Shown here piece after piece: positions 20,101-32,100 of a stretch of 64,000 nt of DNA. A program made the translations under genes and the position numbers. Each line of letters starts with the position of its first letter. Position 1 is the stretch's first letter. Below the pieces are notes generated by a model that did not search any database, was not told where the DNA came from, and saw only the letters and a list, made by a program, of their open reading frames with translations. Source of the DNA: Coturnix japonica (Eukaryota; Chordata; Aves; Galliformes; Phasianidae); the NCBI RefSeq assembly GCF_001577835.2, contig NC_029532.1, forward strand, positions 3,720,001 through 3,784,000, written 5' to 3'.

Positions 20101-23100
20101 TGGCTGCTTGATTCATGAATGAAGTAAAGCAGGTAAATAGGGAATGCCCAGAGAGTTCTTATTTCACGCAGACTGCCAAGAATGAAGTGACTGAAATAAA
20201 AGGGAGCTCTTTCAGATGGGTTTGCAGAGAGCTGCAGTGCATTGCTGGGGTGCTGGCTGCAGGAGGACTATTGTTTGCTTTGTAATGTCATGAAATGATG
20301 GTTTATCAGAGGTATAAAACTACTTGCCATAAACCAGCAGAACGCTGCTCTGGGTTTGTATGGCTCACTGCATTGCTGGACAGGATGGCTGGAATTGTCC
20401 ATTTCAGCATGGCTTGGTGGAGGTGTTGTCAGCTGTTACTTATCCTCCCACGAATGCCGGATGAGAGCCTTCATCACTGTCCAGGAATAGTTTTTAGCCC
20501 TTTTCTATTTGGATTCCTGTAGCTGTGGGATTCCTGGCTTTGCCAGGGCTGTGGGCACCTGTTTCCAGCCGGGCTCATTTTGGCCTGTTCCCAAATGTCC
20601 TGTTCATAAACATCTGGTTCATAGCTTGCTGTTGGAGTTTGACTAACCTGGTTGTCGAGCAATCATTCGCCTGTTCTTCCCCACCTTAATTTGCACCCCA
20701 GTGATCAGTGTTTTCCCCAGCCATGCGAAGGGCAGTGCTGTACACAGCAGTGATGCCATCTGCCTTTGCCCCTTGCTCACTTCTTGACAAATCCTTTGTA
20801 GAAAATCCACAGTGTGAGCTTAGAATAGGGAGATGCTGTCACCTCTCATTAGAGAAATGATTGTGATGATAGGACGGTTCTTCAGACTGGATCTAGCAGG
20901 ACATAGGGCTGGGATGACTCTTGGCTATGGGTTCATGCAGTCACCCGTTTGCTCTGGGGAGGACATAGATTCACTTCCACGTGTTTCTCCATTTGTTCAC
21001 CTGTTTCTCGCAGGCCTGTCGCAAGGTGATGTGTCCGTGTGTGTTTCCTTCGTTTTGCACGTAGGCTGTAATTCCTGTGGTGTGTTTTGTGACAGGCGTA
21101 CTTTGACAGTGATGTTGCCACTCGTAATGCTGACCAGCTTGCTGCCGATGTCCCCGTGCTATCTAACAGCAACAGCCTGCCTAGCTGTGCTTCTGTCCTG
21201 CCTGCTCCTGGGAGCACGCAGCTGACACAGGTTTGTGAGTCATCATCAATATCTCCACACTGATTAGCCATCTTTGTCTGAGAAGGGCAATCCCCATAAC
21301 TAGCTCACATTGTCTCCTGTTAAATATACCACGTTCTCCACTCTCCATCTAATCGTCATCTGTTTGAGAGTGGAGGATGCTAGCATGCCCTGCTGCTTCT
21401 AAAGCTCCGATTCTCTTTCCCTTCTCCCCTATTTAATTAGCAGAAAGCACCCTTAATAATACAGAAGGTCTGCAGCTAGCTGGAGCAATCTGCAATTCCT
21501 TTCACTGCTTAAAGATTCCATTGAAGTTTTTCCAGCAATGCACAGCTGATTATGCTGATAAATGGTAGCAGCAAATACAAAGCCAGTAACATTTAAGCCT
21601 CTTAATCCCAAGAAACCTGGGCACTCGGTGCTCAGAAATTATGGGCAAGCTGGGAAATGAGCTGGTTTCTGAAGTAGATCTCTCTTTGGGAAGCAGTAAT
21701 TACAGGTGCTGTGGAACCCGAGCCCAGATGCAGTCAGGCCTTAGGACACATTCACAAACATGATTCCCAGCTTTTCTTACAGGCTTGTAAACTTTTGTTT
21801 TAATCTGCAGATTCATGAAGCTGAGGATCGTAAAAACGCTTTGGATGAGAACAGGTGAGTGTTTGAGTTTGCAGCAGGAGCCCAAAGTGTCCAACAAATA
21901 AAAGCTTCAGTGCTCCCCGCTGCTTTACTGACTGGATCAGTTCTCTTGGAGGAATGTTCACTGTGAGGTCTGTCTTTGTTCCCAGGTCTCTGTCATCAAC
22001 AGAAAGCCTCCGCCAGCTGTCTGAGCAACTCAATGGCCTGGTTTCTCAGGTACAGCCTCATTTTGGTCCATCTGTCTTAATAATTTTTGGGGGGGTCTGA
22101 TGAGGATCTTTAAGCAGCCAGCTTAAGAAAACACTCTTCGGTGTCAGAGATGCCTGTGGTCATCCTATTAAACAATGAGACATTGAAGCATTGAGAAGCT
22201 GAACTCCCAGCTTTAGGAATGTTAAAATTCCAGCAGTAGGAAGAAGAGCAGAGTGGGTGAACGAACAGCATGTATTCATGGCAAGATGTACTCTTCATTT
22301 AGTGGCAAAGAATCTGAAGTCAATCTGCATAATTCAGCTTGCCACAGGGGCAGCCTGCATCTATCCTTAGCCAGGGAAGTGTTTTTTCTGTGGCTGTCTG
22401 AGGTACTTGGAAGTGAAATGTGCTATAAGAAGCATTCTGATAGTTCTTACTTGATAGTGATTTATTGCCTGGGGGAATAAAACTGACTGACTTGACTATT
22501 TTTCTTCTAGTCTACGTCGTATGTGAATGGGGAAAGTGGTGTTTCTTCCACTAATATTAAGGAAATGGAAGTAAGTTGTCCTGAGCCTACGATTTTCTTA
22601 TTTTCCAGTCTAAGTCATTCGTTGGGACTGTGCTAATGAGACCTGACTGAACACACAGTTCACGTACACTGTTGTCCACTGTTGCCTTCTGCTGCACTCA
22701 GGTAGTTGTGATCAGCAGGAGCGGGTATTTCCAATATAGCTGAGCTATTTCTGGGGGGCTGGGGATCGTTTGGCCTCAGTGCAGCTCTTAGTTTTGATTC
22801 ACTTTGATGTCAAAAAATGCCACAGCAGAAAGTACAAAGAAGTTAATGTCCCAGCTGCTCTTGTTGGATCTGTAGATTGATTTGGGAAATCTGATTTAAT
22901 TAAAGTGTGATAATGATTTATTTTTCTGTCCTTTTTAATTATTGCTTTTTTTTTCCTCCCCTCCTCCTTTTCTACCCCTTCCTTCTTCTCCTGCCTGCAT
23001 GTGCCCATCAGACACGTTACCAGGAGCTGGCAGTAGCCCTAGATTCCAGCAATCTAACTAACAAACAGCTCATTACAAAGATAGAGGAATTGGTAAGAAA

Positions 23101-26100
23101 CGATCCAACCAACCAGTTTGATATTGTCTCTGCTGCTCCTCCATGCTCTCTGGGTGTCTGCAAGGTTACGGGTTCACTTATACCACAAGGAAGGCTGCTT
23201 TCATGGCACTCTGAGTGGAACAAAATGGGCTGTATGGGACATTTGTTAGGAAGATCAAAGTCTCAGGTCACTGATGGATGCATTGGCTCATCTGAGAACA
23301 AGAAGCACAGTTCTGCTGTTTCTCCTTAAATGTGCTCTGTCTCTCTCATTGTGTTTTCTCTGGATGATCAGCATCCTGATAAAGCAACTATTTCTGGGCC
23401 TGCTCTGAATCTCTGAAATACAGAATTCTGGCAGCAGTGTGAAAACCTATTTGTGCAGGTGGTGATGCTGTCCTAAATGTATTAGCACAGTGGGAGCAGT
23501 AGGTCTGAGAGAGAGCCCAGGGCTGTTTTCTGATCGTACCCTCAGCTTCTCTTGGCACTATGAATGAACTGCTTTGTCCTGTGGCTTGCATGGATTCCCG
23601 CTGCTGCTTTTCAGCCTTCAGCTTTAACACTGCAAGAAACGTAGCTAAGTGGACTCGTTTTGGTCTGAAAAGAGCCTTTCTTGGTTTGAAATCCTTTTCC
23701 CCATTTTGTTCCTCTCACACCACTCTTTTTTCCAAAGTCCACCATTTCCCAATGCACCCCACAACCCCTTCTGTGTTATTTTTGGTTCTGAGTTCTTTGG
23801 GTTCCGTTCTGTTCCTGGTTGTCTTTTAACTGGGTAGCTGGTAGTGGGGGCAGTGCCTGCCCAGGACTCCTTGCTTGCCTGCTTTCTGACAGGCACATGA
23901 AATGCTGTCTGGAATTACACAGGGCCTTTGCTGCATTTGCAGTCTTGTTTTCTTTGTTCTGGTTGTATTCTGTGCTGGCGTTTGTTAGACTCAAAACCTC
24001 AAATTCATCAGCTTCCCAGCTGCAGTCGTGTTTCAAAACGAGCTTGAAACTGAAGTAGTAAAAATGGGCTAATGTCCATCCTTTGGAAAGGGGGAATACG
24101 CCATCCATGTAGCTTAGATGTGGGGCATCTGTGAGAAATTGCCACGAGGACAACAGCACCAAGTAGCAGATGCTCCACTGCACCCACATCTTCACACAGT
24201 TTGTGTGTCAGCCCAGTGCACAGCTGACAGTTCTGGTCTATTTCTCCCACTACGTTAATGTGCGCTGTGTGCAGTCAGTACTTCAAAATACTTCACCCAC
24301 AAGACTGAAATTGACCAGGACTGGATGGTGCCCTTTCTCTACATTTGGCTTCAGCTCTTTCATAGCAGCTTTTGCAGGAGCCTGCCAGCATAAGTGAACT
24401 TCTGCATGATTTAAAAGCCAGTTGCCACATAGGATATCAGTTGAAGGTCTCAGCTGAAGCACAACACTGCTGCTGTGGCATTGGGTTTTTAAAATGCATT
24501 TTTGGTCATTATCTCAATGCATCAGGGCTCTGATTAACGTCATAGATGTGGGGTGAAAGCATAAGTGAAGTTGGTGGATGCTCAGATAGATACAGGGGTT
24601 TTTTAGTGGTGTTTGTGAATAACTGCAGTCAGGTACTGAGCAATGGAAATCACGTCTGGCATATTCATGAAGGAAGCCCCAAATCTATTATTCTAATAGA
24701 TAAGGCAGTCTCCCTAGTCTCTTACATAAAAAGATAATGGGAGCTGTTTGCATTAATTGGGCGTATATCCTACTTCAGTGAAGTGAAAATATGCTTCAGC
24801 ACAGTGAGAATATATCCTTCTAATACCGATGCATCCATTTTCTTCTGTAGAAGCAGCAGAACCAAGAAGCAGTGAATCAGCTGGAGAAGGTAAAGTGTGT
24901 CCTATTTTTGGATAGAGATAGAAATAGCTATGTTCTTCTGGAGAAAGCACAGCGGGCTGTGGCACCAGCCCATGTGATGTTGTCTTATAGAACTGTGGGA
25001 TCATTTAGGTTGGGAAAGACTGTTAAAATCATCAAGTAAAGTCCTACCATCTGCTCAGCACTGCCAAGCCCACCACTAAACAATGCCCTTAAGCATCACA
25101 TCCACATATCTAATACATCAGTCCAGGATGGTGACTGCATCACTTCCCTGGAGATCATCCTAGATTCGGTTCTGTTTGTAGCATAGGGTTGAGTATTTTG
25201 ACTTCATGGGCAAGACCTGGCAGATAACTTGCTTGTTTTGATGAAAGCTAAGATTTCAATGTTCAGGTATTGGAAGGTTTCAGTGGAAGCAGCTGATTAC
25301 AGCTCATGGCCTTGTCAGTAGTTTGCATTCCAAACACTGCCAGCACAAGGAACCTACTGTTGCCCATTCTAGGAGGGATAACCAATGAAGTAGTTAAAGA
25401 AATGGAAGACTGAATAGACTAAAAAGGCTGTTTAAAATGATGATATTGGTTACATGCTGGAAGTATTACCAAGGAATCACTGCTTTTGTTTGTTGACATA
25501 AAACACGAGGGGTTACCATTTTGTGCTGAACAGGCATCATTTGTTTCTACAGGAAAAGAAGGAGTTTGAACAGAAGTTTTCTAAAGAGCAAGCAGCACTG
25601 AGAGAACAGCTACAGGTAAGGCAGAGCTTTCACTACACCAATAGGACGTGGCTGCTGTCCTTTTCTGGATCCCTGAGCACTCTGTCTTTATCTTGGAAGC
25701 CAACATCCTTTCAGGAGAACAAGGAGAGCCAGTTAGCGAGATTGTACTTAAATGCAAGAGCTCTTTGTCTCCCTGAATTATCCCCTTGTGGCAGCAGGGA
25801 TGTTGTGGCGAGCAAAGATTTCCTGCACTGAGCTCCTTTTCCTTTCTGCAAGGTTCATATCCAGACGATTGGAATCCTGGTTTCTGAGAAATCCGAGTTG
25901 CAGACAGCCCTTGGACATACACAACAAGCTGCACGGCAGAAATCAGGTAATTGAATTGCAGCACACCAGCTTGAGCTGTTGGTTTAACCATGGGTTTCAA
26001 GTCAGAGGCATGATGGCTGCTGGCTGCCAGCTCACAGCACTCATTGGTTCCTTAATGAGCAATACTTGGCATCGTCACCACTTCTGTCATCGTAGCTGCC

Positions 26101-29100
26101 CCTAGATTGGAGCATGGTAATCCCATGGTAGTTGAGGTTCTTTTGTGCATCACTGAAGCCCTGTCAGCCCTGCTTGGGCCTGGTGACTACCCCAGACTGT
26201 TCTTTTCTCACTTTCTTCAGATTCTTTTAAAACTTAGTTCCCTTTCATCGCCTTTCCTCCCACGCAGCTGTCACATTAACGTAGGTTTTACCCAGGCCTT
26301 TCATTCTCAACTAAATTTGAGCAATTTGCCCTCCTAGAAAAGCAAAAATGAACGTAGTGCCTATTGCTCTGCAAAGGACATTTCATCATCTCCCTCTAAA
26401 ACCAAGAAAGGTAGTTGCTGACAGAGAGCTTTGCTGTCCAGGGTTGCTGGTGAATCACCCATTATGCCAGGAGTGGAAGCAGGTCTACCAATTTACAGAG
26501 CTCTGTGCTGTTTTAAGAGCTTGTTGATGAAGCAGAAAGTGCTGTTTAGCCTGTTCCAATAATCCCTTTGTGGTTTAGTCTCAACTGACTCTGCTCTGAC
26601 TCGCTTAGGAGAAGCTGAAGACCTTGCTGCTCGTTTACAGTCATCTCGCCAGAGGGTATCAGAGCTAGAACGCACTTTGTCCTCCATCTCTATGCAGCAA
26701 AAACAGTCAGAGAAGGTAAGAGCCACCTCTATGCTTAATGAGCAGCTTTGCTTTTGGCTAGTTGCTTGTCACTATGCTACTGTGAAGTCTGTAGTCCCTG
26801 CTTAGAGAAGAGGCTGAAATTAACCTTGTTAATTGTTAATTAACCTGGTAAAGCCCTGTATTCTCATCAAGGCAAACTTTTCATTCAGATTTCTGTGACC
26901 ACTAATCATATGGCCCAAGCTGTCTTCAGATTTGGCACCTTTCTTTATGAGTCTTGCCAGCATCTCTGACACCTCCTCCCAGGAGGGTCTCCATCAAACA
27001 GGCATTTTGCTATTGACACTCATCCAGAAGTTTGCAGAAATGACCTCACCATCAGTTAGTAGCATCATGTTCAGAAAGACTGAGCAGGTGAATTCCTGGC
27101 AAAGCCATCCTTGGTCTGATGGTGTAATGAGCTGCAGCACCAGCCAAATGTAGTGACAGGTGAGGTTCTAAACAAACCTTTTCTGGGGGTTTTGCTCAAG
27201 TTGTGACCTATTCTGCATTAGCTGATCTGTTAAAGGTAAAATTAAGTAATCTTTGAACATTTTATTTGTATGGCTGAAGTCTGTAATTGAATCAAACATT
27301 TGTTTTTTTTCTCCAGCATAATAAAGAGCTGGTGAAGGAGCGGGACAACCTGAAACTAGAACTGTACAAACAGAGGTAAGCCTGTTTTGTGTATTACTAC
27401 AGAGTAATGCTGTACTTCTCAGTAGAACCACAAAGCTTAAGAACGGGCTTTGACCATGGTTAGTGAGGCCAGATATTCAATGTAAAAATAATAATTAAAT
27501 CAAAACAAACAAAAGATGAGGTGTGTAATACAGCAGTGGAACACAGTACCCAGGGAGGCTGCGGGGCCTCCATCCTTGGAGTGTTCACAACAGCTGCACA
27601 GAGCTGTGGGTAACAAGGTCTGGTGGTAGCATAGTCCCACTTGAGAGGGAGGCTGGACAAGACCTGCAGAGGTTTCTTCCAGTCAACATTTCCGTGACTC
27701 CAGCTGCTGTGTTTGTTTCAGCAAAGGTAGTGAGGAAATAAAGCAGCAGAACTCAGAGCTGTCAGAGAAACTCCGCTCCCTGGTTTCTGAGAACTCGGCC
27801 ATGAAGTTGGATGTGGAAGATTTACATAAGAAACTGGAAATGGCTGAACTGATGATTCAGCAGGTAATCACACCAGTGGGATGTGGGAGTAGATCACCCT
27901 GATCATATTAAGATTTGTTGCCTGAGCACTGGGGGCAAGACTGTATTATTGGCCTTAAAGGCAGGCGCAACATCCCATCCTCTTAGGAAAAGGTTTACCT
28001 TGTGGTCTCTGAGGAGCAGAAAGGCTGTGATCTTAAGGACTTGGAGGAGATTGAAAGGCATTGTGATATCAGTCTGCTAAAGGGATGTTACACAGTTTGA
28101 GAAGGTGGCTGAACATACAGGGGTGCAAACACACAGTGACTTCTCTTGACTATTGTGGTTACCCAGCTGTTGTTCAGTGTCACTGAGAAACAAGTCGAGG
28201 AGAGGTGCTTGCACCCATCCTATCAAAAGGTGAACTGGACAATGACAATTTGAAGGGTAAAGTTAAACCAAGAACTGCAGACTCTTGAAATGCAAAGTTT
28301 CTGAACCAAATGATTTGACTAAAGCCCATTTTCTTAATTAAAAACCAGTAAACATAAAATGGAAGCAAGGGGCTGCCCAGTTCAGCTTGTTTTACAGGGC
28401 TAAAAGCTAAGCTTTTTGATTTTAGATGCCACTTTTCTTTCAATCAACTTTACAATGAGTCGAAGCATTTTAAAGAACTGTGGATGGTTATAACATGGAT
28501 CAAATGGCAGGTTGAAATCAGGGAGAGGTTAGGCAGGAATGGAATATTAACATCTTGCCAAAACCTTTTGATTTCTGTGGGCAGTTCTCAAATCAGTCGG
28601 GGAATGTGGATGCAAACCAGCAGTTACAGATGGCCCTGGAAGAGAGGGCGAGCCTGGAAACCCAGATTGCTCAGGTAAGTTGTTAATACGTTAAGTGCAT
28701 TGATGATCCAAATCTGTAAAGAAACTCATGTGGCAGAAGAATACAGCCTGAGCTTTCCCAGGCTTTATCCCTTAAGTAGTCAGCCATCCTTTAATTGATT
28801 CAGTTGGTGCAGTTTTCCTTGTTTTGTTTTTACCAGCTTTCAGAGTCACTTCAACAGCTCCAGGCAGAACGAGATCAGTATGTAGAGAAGCTGAAGGAAG
28901 AGGGGAGCATTTGGCAGCAGCGAGTCCAGCAGCTCTCTGAGCAGGTAACCTCATAGGCAGTGCCACAGCTACTTCCAATGAACACAGGCCTAAGTGCACC
29001 ATGAGCATTGCTTTAATTGAGCTTGTATGGCCTTGCAGGTCCGCACAATGGCAGAGGAGAAGGAGAAGCATGTGGCCCAAATTCAAGAGCTGGAAAGCAA

Positions 29101-32100
29101 CATTACAGAGCTGCTGAGCAAATCAGGTAGGACTTCCAAAGTGGGGCTTCATACTGCAGAGTATGACAGGTTAACTGTCTTCCACTGTGCAAGTACTTGG
29201 ATGTGTACAAGTAGGTCTGATGCTCTCAAATCATAAAGAGCTGAAGGACTGGTAGCCCTATGAAACCTTTAGTTCTAGCAGACAGCAGGAGAGCTACTTC
29301 CAGTAATTGACCAGCAAATGGTCAATGTCTTTAGTTATCTGCCTGGCTGTACTGTTAGGCCCATGAGATTGGGCAGGCAGGATTCTTGCTGGGGCTGAGA
29401 GATGGAGTCAGCAGCATGCAGCAGGACACTGTGTGGTTTTGGGGTGGTTTGCTCCTTTGCTCCTCTCAATGCCCCATTCCTCTGGATACTGCAGCTGCTG
29501 ATACTTTCTGGGTCACCGAGTCCTGCAGGTTGGGGTATGTTCTGCATAGCTCTGTGCGCTACCCAAGTGATTCAGCCCTCTGACTGATCTGCTTTTGATT
29601 CCCTTTCCTCAGCAGTGAAACCCATGGATGTTGAGCCATCTTTACCAGCAGGACCTACAGCAGCTGAGCTGAGTCTGCAGGAAGAGATCCAGCGGCTACA
29701 GCACGAGAAGGAGGAACTGCATGGACAATACCAGGCCCAGGTCCGTGACAACGAGCAGCTGAGCCGCCTCAACCAGGAGCAGGAGGAGCGGCTGCTGGAG
29801 CTTGAGAAGACAGTACAGCGCTACAATGAAGAGTCTGTGGACAGACAGCAGATCCTGGAGAGCATGCAGAGTGACAAGGCCACCATCAGCAGGGCACTGA
29901 GCCAGAATCGGGAGCTGAAGGAGCAGCTGGCTGAGCTGCAGAATGGGTTTGTCAAATTGGTACGTCTCTTTGATGGATCTGAAATTCCTGAAGCTGAATT
30001 CTTACTCTTGCTTCTTTCAATGTACCAGTTTCCCCTTTGGGGTCCTGGCACATAACACACGATCTGGTCACTGGGTTGTTTTTTTTTTTCTCAGGTCTTT
30101 CTGAACTTGTCTTCTTGGTTTTGAAGATCTGTTGCTTTATTTGGGGTGTTCATGTCACCCATCTGCTTTGGATCTGACAGGCTGTGTGATGTGCCAGGCC
30201 TCTTCTTGGCACTGTCCCAGCACTGATCCCCCCCACTGCTCTTCTCCCATCTCCTCAGCCTTTTAAAAAGTCAATTACTGCCCTTATTTACAGCTCAGAA
30301 CAACACAAGGGATGGTATCCCACTGTATCAGGAATTAATGTGGTTTACTGATTTAGCTTATGTGAGCAAATACTTATGGTGATTGGGGCAGTTTCCTTCT
30401 ATGATGCTTTTGATTCTTGCAGACAAATGAAAACATGGAGGTTACAAGTGCCCTGCAGTCAGAGCAACACGTAAAGAAGGAGCTGGCTAAGAAGATTGGG
30501 CAGCTGCAGGAGAACCTGGGGGAGCTCAAAGAGACGGTAAGCAACAGCAGAGGGACAGCAGGGCAGGTGTGCAACAGTTTGTGCACAGGAGAGCTGGCAA
30601 CTTACCAAACTTTGATGGAAAGATGGAAATTGGTATTGTTAATGATCAAGCTGGGAGCCCTCCCGTGTCACCTGCTGTCTGATGCGGGGGACCAGCATGT
30701 GGGGACAGATGGTGGCTGCCGGCCTCGGTGGTGGCTTTGGGGCAGCATTGACAGTTTGGATGGTGCCACACGAGTTGTCATCTTTTTCTGGCAGAAATGA
30801 TTTGATCTGATGGTTGTTTCATGTGTTGTATCATGTGTTGTTAGCTGGAACTGAAAACACAGGAGGCTCGGGCTCTGCAGGAGCAGCGGGATCAGTTCTA
30901 TGGCCACTTACAGCAGTACACTGTGGCATACCAGCAACTGGCTGCTGAGAAGGAGGAGCTGCAAAAGCAATACTTGCTTCAGACACAGCTAATGGACAGG
31001 CTGCAGCATGAGGAAGTTCAGGGGAAGGTGACAGTGGAAATGCACCTGAAGGAACTGCAGCAGACGAAGGTAATAAAAGAGGGGCAAGTGGAAAGACTGG
31101 AGGCAAAATGCTTAATTGCACCACATCCTGTGCAATAGAGGTGAATTAGAGACAAGTGATAATTGTGGCTATTTGTGTGCTTGTTTCTGTGGTGCTGTTG
31201 CTAGTGACTGTTTTCAGTTTGGTTTGTGCGGGTTTCGGTGAGGAGCTTTTCTCACTGACGTTCTGCTTCTGACTTGCAGGAAAGTCTGGAAGTTGTAGCA
31301 AAAGAAAACAAAGAGCTGCAGGCCCAGATCAGTCAGTTAGCAGCAGAGCTGGATGGCAGGATGCTGCACAGACTAGAAGGTGCGTAGCTGCAGCTGCCCT
31401 CCAGGGACGGGAGGTGGAACTGGGCTCTGAGGGGTATTTTCACCTCATTGTTCACCTCCCTTCCTTTCCAGGAGATGGAATTGAAAGTGAAGTGATGGCT
31501 GAAGAAGTGAAAAACCCTTCGTTTGTGATCCCAGAGAAGTTTGAAAGCCATGAAGAAATGGTGGGTCTCAATGGGTAGAAAAGCCTTTGTTCTCAGTTGT
31601 GAACAAATGTCTAGGAGAGGAGGCAGATTGAATTGCAGAGGTTCTGCAGTGTGTATTAAGTTGTTTACCAGCTGTGCTCCCCGCAGTTGAGGCACAGAGA
31701 ACTGCTACAGTCCCCTTCACACAGCAGCAAAAGAACCAAGAGGATTTCTACAGTATGGTTGAAAAACAAGCTGGAAGTCCAGCAATGGTTAATTACAAAG
31801 ACAAGCCAGCTGGCAGAGTGGCTCTAACTATTGTGATGATTGATGTTCTCCTCACTTTGGAAGGCAATTAGGAAGTGGTGTTGAACGTCACTAATTTGTT
31901 TTTGTAAGCGGAAAATACTGTGATCAAACAGTGGGAATTCAGGTTTCACCTGCAGAGAAGAAACGGTTTGTGCTACTTGACAAGACACGCAGTAGTTGCT
32001 GCCTGGGTTGGTCTGACGGGTTTCCTATCCATAAGTAAAATGGGGTTAATTTCTGTTATTCCCCTTACCATGAGATGCACAATTGATCACACTTCACACA

